Assembly (NCBI GenBank): GCA_027592275.1
Contig: JAQCKF010000002.1
Location: 124,001-188,000, forward strand
Reading direction: 5' to 3'
DNA: 64,000 bases
From: Pseudomonadota bacterium
Lineage (GTDB): Bacteria; Pseudomonadota; Gammaproteobacteria; Pseudomonadales; Pseudohongiellaceae
The notes under the pieces: generated by a model
Told to the model about the DNA's origin: nothing
Database searches by the model: none
Seen by the model: only the letters and a program-made list of their open reading frames with translations
Shown here: positions 28,130 to 38,760 of the stretch, piece by piece
Numbering within the stretch: the first letter of the stretch is position 1
Layout of the letters: the number at the start of each line of letters is the position of its first letter
Program-made: the position numbers and the translations under genes

Positions 28130-29911
28130 GTGATATCGAGCACAGAAAATAACAGCCAATCTCCTGACCAGGTGTCAGCCGCTTTAGTACAGCTGCGGCA
28201 AATGCATGGCAATCTCATAGTGGCTGAACAGACTACTTGCGATGGCATGCCTACGGTGTGGATTGAGCGGCAAAGCATAGACATAGTGCTGCGTGCGCTC
28301 AGAGATGAGACGACCCCACGCTTCGAGATGCTGTTCGATCTAACTGCTATCGATGAGCGACTGCGTAGCAACCGAGCAGGTCAGCCAGATAGCGAGTTCA
28401 CAGTCGTCTATCACCTCATGTCCTTCTCTGGGAATTGCGACTTTCGCATCAAAGTCGCCCTTCAGGACAGCGATCTAAGTATTCCGAGTATTGTCCGGCT
28501 ATGGCCCAACGCAAATTGGTACGAGCGTGAGGCCTGGGACATGTTTGGTATTAAATTCGATGGCCATCCGAATCTCTGTCGCATTGTGCTGCCTCCAACC
28601 TGGAAGGGCCATGCGCTGCGTAAGGAGCATCCAGCTCGCGCAACTGAGATGGAGCCATTCACACTTGATGATGACCAATTGGACTACGAGCAAGAAGCGC
28701 TAAAATTTAAGCCAGAAGACTGGGGAATGAAAAGGGAGTCTGAGAATTCAGAGTTCATGTTTCTCAATTTGGGTCCTAATCATCCGAGTGTGCACGGCGC
28801 CTTTCGCATTGCCCTGCAGTTGGACGGTGAGATTTTAGTAGATGCCGTGCCAGATATTGGCTACCACCATCGTGGCGCCGAGAAGATGGGCGAGCGGCAA
28901 TCGTGGCATACCTATATTCCTTACACGGATCGTATCGACTACCTGGGTGGGGTCCTGAACAATCTGCCCTATGTCATGGCGGTTGAGAAGATGGCTGGCA
29001 TCGAGGTGCCGGAGCGGGTGAAGGTTATCCGCGTCATGCTCTGTGAAATGTTTCGAATCTGTAGTCACCTCCTGTTCTATGGCACTTTTGCACAGGACGT
29101 GGGGCAGCTCTCTCCGATTTTTTATATGTTTGTGGAGCGCGAACGTATCTTCAACATCATCGAGTCCATCTGCGGCGCACGTATGCATCCAGGTTGGTTT
29201 CGAATCGGCGGCGCAGCGCAAGACTTACCGAATGGCTGGGAGAAGCGCATTCAAGAGCTGCTGGACTTCATGCCAGCTCGATTAGATGAATACGACAGCA
29301 TGGTAATGAACAACGGCATCCTGAAGAGACGAACTCAGGGCGTCGGTGTATATGACACGAAAGAGGCGCTTAACTGGGGTGTGACCGGTGCGGGTTTAAG
29401 AGCCACGGGCCTGGAATGGGATTTCCGTAAACAGCGTCCTTATAGCGGGTATGAAAACTTCGACTTCGACGTGCCTATTGCCGTCAATGGCGACTCTTAT
29501 GATCGCTGTGCAATACGCGTTGAAGAGATGCGTCAGAGCCTGCGCATCATTAAGCAGTGCATGGACAATATGCCGTCGGGCCATTACAAGTCCGATCATC
29601 CGCTGACAACACCGCCGCGTAAAGAAAACACAATGCAGGATATCGAGACGCTGATAAACCACTTCTTAAGTGTTAGTTGGGGGCCGGTAATTCCTCCAAA
29701 TGAAGTGACAATGGCGGTCGAGGCGACGAAGGGTATTAACAGCTACTATTTAGTAAGTGACGGTAGCACCACTTCTTATAGGACGCGGATACGAACACCA
29801 TCGTTTGCTCACCTGCAGATGATTCCGGAGATATCGCGAGGCTTTATGGTCGCAGACCTCATCGCCATCATCGCGAGTATCGATTTCGTTATGGCGGATG
29901 TAGACAGATAG
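28130..29911 (+). CDS. nuoC: NADH-quinone oxidoreductase subunit C/D (fused)
   Basis: 593 residues, the NuoC-NuoD fusion found in Gammaproteobacteria (E. coli about 600). NuoC domain at about 1-190 ([38 protein letters not shown]), linker, then NuoD at about 205-593 ([35 protein letters not shown]-terminal MADVDR). It forms the peripheral-arm quinone pocket with NuoB. GTG start at 28130; ribosome-binding sequence is weak and A-rich. Confidence 0.96.
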   Translation: MISSTENNSQSPDQVSAALVQLRQMHGNLIVAEQTTCDGMPTVWIERQSIDIVLRALRDETTPRFEMLFDLTAIDERLRSNRAGQPDSEFTVVYHLMSFSGNCDFRIKVALQDSDLSIPSIVRLWPNANWYEREAWDMFGIKFDGHPNLCRIVLPPTWKGHALRKEHPARATEMEPFTLDDDQLDYEQEALKFKPEDWGMKRESENSEFMFLNLGPNHPSVHGAFRIALQLDGEILVDAVPDIGYHHRGAEKMGERQSWHTYIPYTDRIDYLGGVLNNLPYVMAVEKMAGIEVPERVKVIRVMLCEMFRICSHLLFYGTFAQDVGQLSPIFYMFVERERIFNIIESICGARMHPGWFRIGGAAQDLPNGWEKRIQELLDFMPARLDEYDSMVMNNGILKRRTQGVGVYDTKEALNWGVTGAGLRATGLEWDFRKQRPYSGYENFDFDVPIAVNGDSYDRCAIRVEEMRQSLRIIKQCMDNMPSGHYKSDHPLTTPPRKENTMQDIETLINHFLSVSWGPVIPPNEVTMAVEATKGINSYYLVSDGSTTSYRTRIRTPSFAHLQMIPEISRGFMVADLIAIIASIDFVMADVDR

Positions 29912-29925
29912 AAGCAAAGAGACAA

Positions 29926-30438
29926 ATGAGTCAGCAAGTAATAGCAAGCACAGCAAATAAAGCTCGTAAGTTGTCTGCGGAGGAGATCGCGGAGATCGAA
30001 CACGAGATGACTTTGTATCCCGACAAGAGAGCGGTTGGTTTGGAAGCGCTGAAAATTGTGCAAAAACACCAGGGTTGGGTTTCCGACGAGAGTCTTCTTG
30101 GTATTTCAAAGTACTTGGATATTCCTGCCGCTGACTTGGAAGGAGTGGCGACATTCTTTAATTTGGTTTATCGCCAGCAAGTTGGCAAGAACGTTATTTT
30201 ATTCTGCGATAGCGTAAGTTGTTGGATCATGGGCTGCGAGGGCATCAAGGGTCATATCAAAGAGCAACTTGCTATCGACTACGGGGAGACGACTGAGGAT
30301 GGCGACTTTACGCTGATTCCAGTTCCCTGTTTAGGAGATTGCGACAGGGCGCCGGTTATGATGGTGGGCCCGGATCTCCATAGAAACCTGACACCGGAAA
30401 AGATTGATTCCATTATCAAAGACTACAAAAGCAAATAG
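29926..30438 (+). CDS. nuoE: NADH-quinone oxidoreductase subunit E
   Basis: 170 residues. Thioredoxin-like 2Fe-2S subunit (cluster N1a) of the NADH-dehydrogenase module: first Cys pair in CDSVSC, second in CLGDC, with ATFFNLV upstream as in the family. ATG at 29926, 14 bases after nuoCD. Confidence 0.96.
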   Translation: MSQQVIASTANKARKLSAEEIAEIEHEMTLYPDKRAVGLEALKIVQKHQGWVSDESLLGISKYLDIPAADLEGVATFFNLVYRQQVGKNVILFCDSVSCWIMGCEGIKGHIKEQLAIDYGETTEDGDFTLIPVPCLGDCDRAPVMMVGPDLHRNLTPEKIDSIIKDYKSK

Positions 30439-30456
30439 GATTAAACGGATACTTAA

Positions 30457-31737
30457 GTGGTAACAAATCCATTAACAAAGAATATTGATATGTCTCGCCC
30501 GCCGCTGGACATCGCCGCCTATGAGGCGAACGATGGCTATCAGAGCGTGCATGCCATCGCCAAGGGATTGAGCCCAGAAGATGTTCTGGAGTTGGTAAAA
30601 GGCTCCGGATTAAAAGGTCGAGGCGGCGCAGGATTTCCAACCGGTTTGAAGTGGAGCTTCGTGCCTAGAGGGGACAACTCTCCCAAGCAGAAATATTTGG
30701 TAGTCAATGCTGACGAGATGGAGCCGGGTACTTTTAAAGACAGGCTACTGATGGAGGGCGACCCGCACCTCATGCTCGAAGGCATGATTATCGCCGCCTA
30801 CACGATTCAGGCGAGCAAAGCCTATATCTTTTTGCGTGGTGAATACACGGTTTCCGAGCAGGCTCTGCGCAGGGCTATAAAAGAAGCGTACGAGAAAGGC
30901 TATCTGGGGAAGGACATTCTCGGCACGGGTTTCGATCTGGATATTATTATGCACACGAGTGCTGGCCGGTATATTTGCGGCGAAGAAACAGCCTTGTTGA
31001 ATGCCTTGGAAGGTAAACGAGCAAATCCGCGCGCCAAGCCGCCATTTCCACAGGTGAGCGGGCTTTGGGGAAAGCCAACTATTGTCAACAACGTAGAAAC
31101 CATATGCAATTTGCCGGGGATTTTAACCTACGGTGTCGACTGGTATCACGGCTTGACGAAGGGTAACGATCACGGCACCAAGCTATTCGGAGTTAGCGGC
31201 AAGGTGAAGACGCCGGGCTGCTGGGAATTACCGCTTGGCTTGCCCATAAGAGAATTGTTAGAAGGCTATGCCGGCGGCATGCAGGATGGTCTAGAGCTTA
31301 GAGGTTTTCTTCCTGGTGGCGGGTCAACCGACTTTATGTTGCCGGAGCACCTCGACGTAACACTTGATTACGACGAGATCGCGAAAGTAGGTAGCAGGCT
31401 AGCGACTGGCACAATGATTGTATTAGACGATAAGACTTGCCCCGTAGGGATGGTGGGAAATCTTATGAAGTTCTTTGCGCATGAGTCCTGTGGTTTCTGT
31501 ACGCCGTGTCGCGATGGCCTGCCTTGGGTCGATCAGATTTTCCGTGACTTCGAGAATGGTGAAGGCAGCGAAAAAGACTTACAGATACTGCATGACCACG
31601 TCACTTATCTGGGGCCGGGTAGAACATTTTGTGCATTAGCGCCTGGCGCCACTGCGCCATTAGGTAGCGGGCTGAAATATTTTAAAGAAGATTTCGAAAA
31701 ACATATCACGCAGAAGCGTTGTAGCTATAAACACTGA
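30457..31737 (+). CDS. nuoF: NADH-quinone oxidoreductase subunit F
   Basis: 426 residues. The NADH- and FMN-binding subunit: GRGGAGFPTGLKW (about 54-66), NADEMEPGTFKDR, GEETALLNALEG (about 175-186), and cluster N3 ligands in ESCGFCTPCRDG and FCALAPG. NADH is oxidised here. GTG at 30457, 18 bases after nuoE; GTG is the only plausible start near the conserved N-terminus. Confidence 0.97.
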   Translation: MVTNPLTKNIDMSRPPLDIAAYEANDGYQSVHAIAKGLSPEDVLELVKGSGLKGRGGAGFPTGLKWSFVPRGDNSPKQKYLVVNADEMEPGTFKDRLLMEGDPHLMLEGMIIAAYTIQASKAYIFLRGEYTVSEQALRRAIKEAYEKGYLGKDILGTGFDLDIIMHTSAGRYICGEETALLNALEGKRANPRAKPPFPQVSGLWGKPTIVNNVETICNLPGILTYGVDWYHGLTKGNDHGTKLFGVSGKVKTPGCWELPLGLPIRELLEGYAGGMQDGLELRGFLPGGGSTDFMLPEHLDVTLDYDEIAKVGSRLATGTMIVLDDKTCPVGMVGNLMKFFAHESCGFCTPCRDGLPWVDQIFRDFENGEGSEKDLQILHDHVTYLGPGRTFCALAPGATAPLGSGLKYFKEDFEKHITQKRCSYKH

Positions 31738-31774
31738 TAATTTCAGTGTTGTCTAGCTATGCTTGGAGTAACTG

Positions 31775-34507
31775 ATGGCGAAAATTGTTATTGATGGGGT
31801 GGAGCACGAGGTAAACCCCGATAACAATCTGTTGCAGGAGTGTCTGTCGCTGGGTCTAGACTTGCCTTACTTTTGCTGGCATCCAAGCATGGGTTCTGTC
31901 GGTGCCTGTCGTCAATGCGCGGTTATGCAATACCGCGATGCGGATGACAAGGAAGGCATGTTGGTTATGGCGTGCATGACCCCTGCTACCGACGGGGCGA
32001 TCATTTCTCTAGAGGCCGAAGGAGCCAAGTCCTTCAGGTCCGATGTCATCGAGAGTCTCATGATCAGTCACCCGCATGACTGCCCTGTCTGCGAAGAAGG
32101 AGGGGAGTGTCACCTTCAGGATATGACGCAGATGTCGGGTCACAACTACCGTCGCTACGACAAGAAGAAGAGAACACACCACAATCAATACCTTGGACCG
32201 TTCATCAATCACGAGATGAATCGCTGCATCACCTGCTATCGCTGTGTTCGCTATTACGGCGACTACGCCGGAGGCACCGATCTATCGGCACAGGCTTCTC
32301 ATCATCATGTCTATTTTGGTAGGCACGAAGAGGGTGTGCTGGAGAGTGAATTCAGCGGCAATCTGGTCGAGGTTTGCCCGACAGGTGTTTTCACAGACAA
32401 GGGGTTTAGTGAGAATTACAGCCGCAAGTGGGATCTACAGACGGCTCCCTCAGTGTGTGTCGGTTGCTCGGTGGGTTGTAACACCACGCCAGGTGAGCGC
32501 TACGGAAGCCTGCGTAGAATCGTCAATCGCTACAACAGCGAAGTCAATGGCTACTTTCTCTGCGACAGGGGCCGTTTTGGTTTCGATTTTGTAAACAACC
32601 CAGACCGCTTGTTAGAGCCAGTACAGCGCGTCGATAACACGGGCGAGTTGTTGGCAGATGATCAAATTAAGGCGCTCATTAAAGAATTCAAAGCAGATGG
32701 GACCATAGGCATCGGTTCTCCACGGGCTAGCAACGAATCGAATTTCGCGCTGCGCGCTATGGTAGGCGAAGAAAATTTCTACGCGGGTTATTCCGACGTC
32801 GAACATGATTCGATGCAGGTGATACTAGAGCTAGCGAGCGACGTGGCGTTCCATAGTCCTAGCGTGCGTGAGATCGAAGCAGCCGACGCAGTGCTGATTC
32901 TCGGAGAAGACGTAACGAATGTAGCGCCGCGCATAGCGCTAGCACTACGTCAGTCGGTGCGTAACAAGGCCAAGGATCTCGCAGAGGATAGCAGAATACC
33001 CCAGTGGCAGGACGCCGCAGTGCGCGAACTCGCTCAACATGAGCGTAGCCCGCTGAGCATCCTTAGTCCGGCAGTAAGTAGGCTTGACGACGTGGCCTCC
33101 GATAGAATTATCGAATCACTTTCTGTAGTGGTTTCGATGGGGCATCAAATTGCGAACAGAATATCAGCATCGGCTCCTAGCGCCGCTGCATCCACAGAGC
33201 ATAGCGAAGTAATAGAGAAGATCGCCATGCAGCTGAAGTCCGCGAAACGGCCTTTGATCATTGCAGGTAACAGCAATGGCAGCGACGTGATCAAGGCCGC
33301 CGCAAACATCGCTAGAGCTCTGCGTGATGGTAGTGATGGGCCTGCAATAGACCTTTGTCTGTTAGTGCCTGAAGTAAATAGCGTTGGTATGGGTTTAATG
33401 GCCAGCGCAGAAAATCCACTAGGCGCTGCATTGGAAAAATTACAAAGCGGCGAAGCGAAGCGCGTCATCGTGCTGGAGAACGACCTCTATCGCCGAGCAG
33501 CGAAGGCAGCGGTAGACGCTGCGCTTACTAAAGCTACAAAAGTATTGGTTCTAGATCAATTGCCTACGGCAACAACAGCTAATGCAGATGTGATTCTACC
33601 CGCCACGGCGTTCTCGGAACACGAAGCTACGTATATTAATTACGAGGGTAGGGCGCAGCTTAGTTTCCAAGTGCATCAGTGTCAGAAACAAGCGCAACCT
33701 TCTTGGCGCTGGATTTGCGATGCCGAGCATGTTGACGACTTGGTCGAACGTTGTTGTAACGAAGCCCCAGGTTTCGCTCGCCTGCGTGAAGTGTTGCCGG
33801 GAGAGAATCCATTTGTAGCAGGCATGAAGGTGCCACGGCAGTCTCATAGATACAGTGGCCGCACCGCGATGCTCGCAAACGTAAACGTGCACGAGCCAAA
33901 ACAGATGGAAGACAAAGACTCCATTATGTCTTTCTCGATGGAAGGCATACCCGCGCAGAAAGATGCGAGTGTCCTCGCGTCTTCATGGGCGCCAAAGTGG
34001 AATTCGAATCAATCTATCAGTAAGTTTCAGGACGAAGTGAACGGTGAGTTGAAGCAGGGGCACGTAGGCTGTCTGTTGATAGAGAGGAAAAATTCCAGCG
34101 GTAGTTACTTCGAAGCCGCCACAGAATTGAAAGAGCCGTCTGCCAAGCAGCTGCGCGTGGTTTTTTCCTATCAAATATTTGGCAGCGACGAATTAAGTGC
34201 GCGCTCCAAGCCTATTCAGGCGCGAATGACAGATGCTTACATTGGCCTGTCTCCCCAGGATGCTAGAAAGAGAGGTTTGAGTCACGGTGACGTGGCGACA
34301 ATCAGTCCTTTGGGCTCACCTGTAGTGGTCTGTATTCGTACCGGCATCAAGGTTGGCACTGCCATGCTGCATTGCGGTGATGGCAATATCAGCCCCGCCG
34401 ACTTTTCTGGCTTGATCGAGGTAGAGAAGAGTGCAACACAGACAACGAGTCGCGGTATTGGGAACCTGATTGTTAGCGATTTCCACGAAGAGGAAATTAA
34501 CTCATGA
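31775..34507 (+). CDS. nuoG: NADH-quinone oxidoreductase subunit G
   Basis: 910 residues, matching E. coli NuoG in length. Order: 2Fe-2S ferredoxin domain (C.....GACRQC), the [18 protein letters not shown] segment (N5), [11 protein letters not shown] and [10 protein letters not shown] (N4), then CVGCSVGCN with FLCDRGRFG (the extra N7 cluster kept in many bacteria), and a molybdopterin-oxidoreductase-like domain that binds no cofactor in complex I. ATG at 31775; its stop overlaps nuoH by four bases. Confidence 0.96.
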   Translation: MAKIVIDGVEHEVNPDNNLLQECLSLGLDLPYFCWHPSMGSVGACRQCAVMQYRDADDKEGMLVMACMTPATDGAIISLEAEGAKSFRSDVIESLMISHPHDCPVCEEGGECHLQDMTQMSGHNYRRYDKKKRTHHNQYLGPFINHEMNRCITCYRCVRYYGDYAGGTDLSAQASHHHVYFGRHEEGVLESEFSGNLVEVCPTGVFTDKGFSENYSRKWDLQTAPSVCVGCSVGCNTTPGERYGSLRRIVNRYNSEVNGYFLCDRGRFGFDFVNNPDRLLEPVQRVDNTGELLADDQIKALIKEFKADGTIGIGSPRASNESNFALRAMVGEENFYAGYSDVEHDSMQVILELASDVAFHSPSVREIEAADAVLILGEDVTNVAPRIALALRQSVRNKAKDLAEDSRIPQWQDAAVRELAQHERSPLSILSPAVSRLDDVASDRIIESLSVVVSMGHQIANRISASAPSAAASTEHSEVIEKIAMQLKSAKRPLIIAGNSNGSDVIKAAANIARALRDGSDGPAIDLCLLVPEVNSVGMGLMASAENPLGAALEKLQSGEAKRVIVLENDLYRRAAKAAVDAALTKATKVLVLDQLPTATTANADVILPATAFSEHEATYINYEGRAQLSFQVHQCQKQAQPSWRWICDAEHVDDLVERCCNEAPGFARLREVLPGENPFVAGMKVPRQSHRYSGRTAMLANVNVHEPKQMEDKDSIMSFSMEGIPAQKDASVLASSWAPKWNSNQSISKFQDEVNGELKQGHVGCLLIERKNSSGSYFEAATELKEPSAKQLRVVFSYQIFGSDELSARSKPIQARMTDAYIGLSPQDARKRGLSHGDVATISPLGSPVVVCIRTGIKVGTAMLHCGDGNISPADFSGLIEVEKSATQTTSRGIGNLIVSDFHEEEINS

Positions 34508-35463
34508 CATTCGAGGTGGGTTCCGGATTAAGCATAGGCGTAATACTGACGACGGTGATTATCGTCGCGGCTATGCTGATTTGGGTAGAGCGCCGCTTGT
34601 TAAGCTTCTGGCAGGAACGGCTAGGGCCAAATCGCGTAGGTCCTTTCGGCCTACTGCAGGTCGTCGCCGATATGATTAAGATTTTTACCAAGGAAGACTG
34701 GATTCCTCCTTTCGCGGATAAGTTTAGTTTCGTGCTGGCCCCCGCCATCATCATGACGGTGATCTTGATGAGCTTCAGTGTCGTCCCGTTTGCTCCTGGT
34801 GTTGGAGTTGTCGACTCTAATATAGGTGTTCTCTTCGTGTTGGCAATGGCATCTCTTGGGGCGTATAGCGTCATGTTGGCCGGTTTATCATCCGACAACA
34901 AATATGCTTTGTTAGGCGCATTGCGTGCAGCGGCGCAAATGATTAGCTACGAAGTCTTCATGGGCATCTCTATTCTTGGTGTTGTCGCTCTTTCCGGCAC
35001 ATTTAATCTGCGAGAGATCGTGCTGGCGCAAGAAGAGAACGGTTGGTATGTCATACCGCAGTTCATTGGTTTTGTGATCTTCCTGATCGCGGGCGTAGCA
35101 GAGAGTCACCGACTACCTTTCGACATTCCCGAGGCAGAGCAAGAAATCTGTGCGGGTTACCACACTGAATATTCAGGCATGAAGTTTGGCATGTTTTTCG
35201 TAGGGGAATACCTAGGCTTGGTATTGATAGCTTCATTGATCACAGTGCTGTTCTTCGGTGGATGGCTAGGGCCTGCGTTCTTGCCGCCTATAGTTTGGTT
35301 TTCACTAAAGGCATTTGCATTTATTGCCTTCTTTATTTTATTGCGCGCAGCTATTCCACGTCCGCGCTACGACCAACTGATGAGCTATGGCTGGTTATTT
35401 CTACTGCCAGTTTCACTGTTAAACCTGCTGATTACTGGCGTGATTATTTTGAGTACATCTTAA
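34504..35463 (+). CDS. nuoH: NADH-quinone oxidoreductase subunit H
   Basis: 319 residues with eight predicted membrane helices. NuoH joins the peripheral arm to the membrane arm and lines the quinone channel: [21 protein letters not shown] near the N-terminus (signature ERR and GPNRVG), [14 protein letters not shown] and [14 protein letters not shown] at 34504 in ATGA overlap with nuoG. Confidence 0.96.
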   Translation: MTFEVGSGLSIGVILTTVIIVAAMLIWVERRLLSFWQERLGPNRVGPFGLLQVVADMIKIFTKEDWIPPFADKFSFVLAPAIIMTVILMSFSVVPFAPGVGVVDSNIGVLFVLAMASLGAYSVMLAGLSSDNKYALLGALRAAAQMISYEVFMGISILGVVALSGTFNLREIVLAQEENGWYVIPQFIGFVIFLIAGVAESHRLPFDIPEAEQEICAGYHTEYSGMKFGMFFVGEYLGLVLIASLITVLFFGGWLGPAFLPPIVWFSLKAFAFIAFFILLRAAIPRPRYDQLMSYGWLFLLPVSLLNLLITGVIILSTS

Positions 35464-35487
35464 TGTTGCGAATATTTGGAGAAAGAC

Positions 35488-36027
35488 ATGCTCACCTTGA
35501 TTAAGGACACACTGACGAGTCAGGTGGTTACCCTATGGCGGGTGTTCTCACATCTGTGGGTAAAGGCTGACACCGTCGAGTATCCTGATGAGCAACCATA
35601 TATGTTTCCGCGCTGGCGCGGTCGTATCATCCTTAGTCGCGATCCAGACGGCGAAGAGCGTTGTGTAGCTTGCAATCTCTGCGCGGTAGCTTGTCCAGTG
35701 GACTGCATCGCTTTGCAGAAAACCGAGGATGAGGAAGGGCGCTGGTATCCTGAATTTTTCCGCATCAATTTTTCTAGATGCATTATGTGTGGTTTCTGCG
35801 AAGAAGCCTGCCCCACGAATGCTATTCAGCTAACGCCGGATTTCGAGATGGCGGAATACAAGCGGCAGGACATGGTGTGGGAGAAGGAAGACTTATTGAT
35901 CGACGGCACAGGGAAATACCACGATTACAATTTCTATCGTGTCGCAGGTAAGAAGATTGGTGGCAAAGACAAGGGCGAGGCACTTAATGAAGCCGTGCCA
36001 GTTAATGTGAGGAGTCTGTTGCCGTGA
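35488..36027 (+). CDS. nuoI: NADH-quinone oxidoreductase subunit I
   Basis: 179 residues. It holds clusters N6a and N6b: [12 protein letters not shown] (about 59-70) and [12 protein letters not shown] (about 99-110). ATG at 35488 is preferred, with GGAG seven bases upstream; a TTG at 35476 is in frame but inside that site. Its stop overlaps the nuoJ GTG. Confidence 0.96.
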   Translation: MLTLIKDTLTSQVVTLWRVFSHLWVKADTVEYPDEQPYMFPRWRGRIILSRDPDGEERCVACNLCAVACPVDCIALQKTEDEEGRWYPEFFRINFSRCIMCGFCEEACPTNAIQLTPDFEMAEYKRQDMVWEKEDLLIDGTGKYHDYNFYRVAGKKIGGKDKGEALNEAVPVNVRSLLP

Positions 36028-36506
36028 TTTTGCTCTTCTACATAGCCGGTGCTGTAGCTGTTATTTCGACTGTGGCGGTCATCTTACAGACGAATATTGT
36101 GCACGCGCTTATCTATCTAATTCTCTCGCTGTTGGCCGTAGCCGTTTGTTTCTATGTGTTGGGTGCGCCGTTTGCCGCCGTTTTGGAAGCTATCGTCTAC
36201 GCCGGTGCGATCATGGTGTTGTTCCTGTTTGTGATTATGATGCTGAACATGGGGCAGCATAGTATCGATCAGGAGCGCAGCTGGATGGGGCCAAAAATAT
36301 GGATAGTGCCTTCAATACTGGCTTCGGTGTTACTCGCGCAACTACTTACAGTAATCACGCAATATGATCATGAACTCGCGTTAACGACAGTCGATGTTAT
36401 GGAAGTGAGTGCATTGCTGTTCGGCCCCTATGTGTTGGCGGTCGAATTAGCTTCACTATTGCTACTTGCAGGTCTGGTTGCCGCTTACCACTTAGCAAAA
36501 AAATGA
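36024..36506 (+). CDS. nuoJ: NADH-quinone oxidoreductase subunit J
   Basis: 160 residues, five membrane helices. Signature segments [17 protein letters not shown] and [20 protein letters not shown] (shortened here: [14 protein letters not shown]) match NuoJ, which takes part in coupling. GTG at 36024 overlaps nuoI. A 76-base spacer follows before nuoK, longer than usual for this operon and without evident signals. Confidence 0.95.
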   Translation: MILLFYIAGAVAVISTVAVILQTNIVHALIYLILSLLAVAVCFYVLGAPFAAVLEAIVYAGAIMVLFLFVIMMLNMGQHSIDQERSWMGPKIWIVPSILASVLLAQLLTVITQYDHELALTTVDVMEVSALLFGPYVLAVELASLLLLAGLVAAYHLAKK

Positions 36507-36582
36507 ACTGAAAAAAGTGAAAGAGAACGAAATGTCAAAGCCACACACACAAGCAATTCAATCGAGCGAGCAGAGATAGACG

Positions 36583-36891
36583 ATGGAGTCGATCCCAATT
36601 GAACATGGACTAATACTGGCCGGCATATTATTTGTGCTCGGTTTAGTCGGTGTATTGACGCGACGCAACATTGTGTTCGTGCTCATGTCGCTTGAAATTA
36701 TGATCAACGCGAGTGGCCTGGCTTTCATTGTGGCGGCATCGCGTTGGGAGCATGCCGACGGTCAGATTATGTTTCTCATGATTCTTACCTTGGCTGCTGC
36801 GGAAGTGGCTGTGGGCCTAGGTCTTATTATTCAAATGTACCGGCGCTATCACACGGTCGATATCAATGTGTTAAGTCAGATGAAGGGATAG
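36583..36891 (+). CDS. nuoK: NADH-quinone oxidoreductase subunit K
   Basis: 102 residues, three helices, the normal NuoK length. [11 protein letters not shown] holds the conserved membrane Glu, and [13 protein letters not shown] the second one; both belong to the proton pathway. ATG at 36583. Confidence 0.96.
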   Translation: MESIPIEHGLILAGILFVLGLVGVLTRRNIVFVLMSLEIMINASGLAFIVAASRWEHADGQIMFLMILTLAAAEVAVGLGLIIQMYRRYHTVDINVLSQMKG

Positions 36892-36906
36892 GGGCAAGAA
36901 GCTAGC

Positions 36907-38760
36907 GTGCAAGATCTAATTTGGCTATTACCGACGTTTCCGTTACTGGGCTTTCTAAGTCTAGTGCTTACTAGTGGGAATCTGCCGAAGAAAGTCGTTG
37001 GCGCTATCGGTGCCGGGTCTATAGGTCTGTCATTCCTGACCGCAGCGATGATCGCCTATCAGTTTCTAGGCTCAGGTGAGACGCACCTTGTTATTGAGAT
37101 GTGGGCCTGGATGGCAGTAGGCAACTTCACTCCGGGTTTTAGTTTCTATCTAGACGGTCTCGCGGTTGTCATGATGCTGATCATCACTGGCGTAGGATTC
37201 CTGATTCACCTCTACTCCGCAGGTTTCATGCTGGACGATCCTAGCTACAGCCGCTTCTTCTCATACATGAATCTGTTTGTGGCTTCGATGCTGGTGTTGG
37301 TCCTAGCTGATAACTTGTTGCTCCTCTATCTAGGCTGGGAAGGGGTAGGCTTGTGTAGCTATCTACTTATAGGGTTCTGGTATGAGAAACCCGAGAACGG
37401 CTATGCGGCGAGAAAGGCATTCATCACGACTCGCGTCGGCGACACCTCGATGGCCATTGGCCTGTTTCTGTTGTTCGCTGAACTGGGCACGCTAAATATA
37501 CAAGAGATGTTGCACGCGGCCGAGACTGAATGGGCTGTTGGTTCTGGCCTAGCCGTTGCCGCTTCTTTATTACTACTAGGTGGCGCGGTGGGTAAGTCCG
37601 CGCAACTGCCACTACAGACTTGGCTGCCAGACGCGATGGCTGGTCCTACACCGATCAGCGCGTTGATTCATGCCGCGACAATGGTCACTGCCGGCGTTTA
37701 TTTGATTGCGCGCACTCATGTATTGTTTGAACTCGCACCCAACGTGCAGCTACTGGTTGCGTGGATCGGCTTGATTACCTTGTTGATGGCTGGCTTCACC
37801 GCCATGACACAGCACGATATCAAACGAATTCTCGCCTACTCAACGATCAGTCAGATTGGCTATATGTTTCTAGGTTTAGGTGTTGGTGCCTGGTCGGCCT
37901 CGGTTTTTCATCTGATGACCCACGCGTTCTTCAAGGCCTTGTTATTCCTAGCCGCGGGCACGGTAATTCACAGTCTGCATCACGAGCACAACATCTTTAA
38001 GATGGGTGGCAAGCGCAAGCAACTACCAATCGCCTTCGCCTCATTTATGATAGGCAGCCTCGCCTTGGCAGCTTTCCCATTCACTTCCGGCTACTTCAGT
38101 AAGGATGAGATTCTTATTGCTGCTTTGGAGATGGAAGGGCCTGGCATGGTTCTCTGGCTAGGCGGTGTACTAGGCGCCTTCCTTACTGGCATCTACAGTT
38201 TTAGGCTCGTGTTCGTCGTGTTCTTCGGTGAGAGCAAGGGGCATCATGAGGAGAAAGAGGTCGCAGGTTTTAGCATGGCGACCCCGCTAATAATTTTAAT
38301 GGTGCTCGCGTTGTTTGGCGGCTGGATACAGATTCCCGTAGACGCAGTATTTAGTCACGGTGAGGTTCATGTGCAAGAGCACCATATCAGTGGCCTGATG
38401 CACGCGATCATGATCTCCGTACCGCTATTAGGGATTGGAGTCAGCTATATATTCTTCATGTCGAAAACGTTCTCGGTAGATAAGCTCATGGCCAATCCGC
38501 TCGCGACGCGTCTGCATGGATTCTGGTTCAGCGGATGGGGGATGGATGCGCTCTACAATTTTCTCTTCGTGAGGCCATTCGTATTCCTAGCTCGGATCAA
38601 TAAGAACGATCTAATCGATGCCGTATACGCATTGCTGGTGGAAATCTCTCGGGTCGCCCACGTTATGATAGGGCGCACGCAAAACGGCCAGCTACGTTGG
38701 TATGCGCTGAGCATCGGCGGCGGTGTGGTGATCTTGATCACCCTGGGAGTAGTGCTATGA
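36907..38760 (+). CDS. nuoL: NADH-quinone oxidoreductase subunit L (antiporter-like)
   Basis: 617 residues. Antiporter-like proton-pumping subunit at the tip of the membrane arm. Landmarks: FYLDGLAVVM, LLLLYLGWEGVGLCSYLLIGFW (shortened), SAQLPLQTWLPDAMAGPTPISALIHAATMVTAG (shortened: TWLPDAMAGPTPISALIHA), KRILAYSTISQIGYM and GYFSKDEI; the lateral helix is at the C-terminus. GTG at 36907, 15 bases after nuoK. TGA overlaps nuoM. Confidence 0.96.
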   Translation: MQDLIWLLPTFPLLGFLSLVLTSGNLPKKVVGAIGAGSIGLSFLTAAMIAYQFLGSGETHLVIEMWAWMAVGNFTPGFSFYLDGLAVVMMLIITGVGFLIHLYSAGFMLDDPSYSRFFSYMNLFVASMLVLVLADNLLLLYLGWEGVGLCSYLLIGFWYEKPENGYAARKAFITTRVGDTSMAIGLFLLFAELGTLNIQEMLHAAETEWAVGSGLAVAASLLLLGGAVGKSAQLPLQTWLPDAMAGPTPISALIHAATMVTAGVYLIARTHVLFELAPNVQLLVAWIGLITLLMAGFTAMTQHDIKRILAYSTISQIGYMFLGLGVGAWSASVFHLMTHAFFKALLFLAAGTVIHSLHHEHNIFKMGGKRKQLPIAFASFMIGSLALAAFPFTSGYFSKDEILIAALEMEGPGMVLWLGGVLGAFLTGIYSFRLVFVVFFGESKGHHEEKEVAGFSMATPLIILMVLALFGGWIQIPVDAVFSHGEVHVQEHHISGLMHAIMISVPLLGIGVSYIFFMSKTFSVDKLMANPLATRLHGFWFSGWGMDALYNFLFVRPFVFLARINKNDLIDAVYALLVEISRVAHVMIGRTQNGQLRWYALSIGGGVVILITLGVVL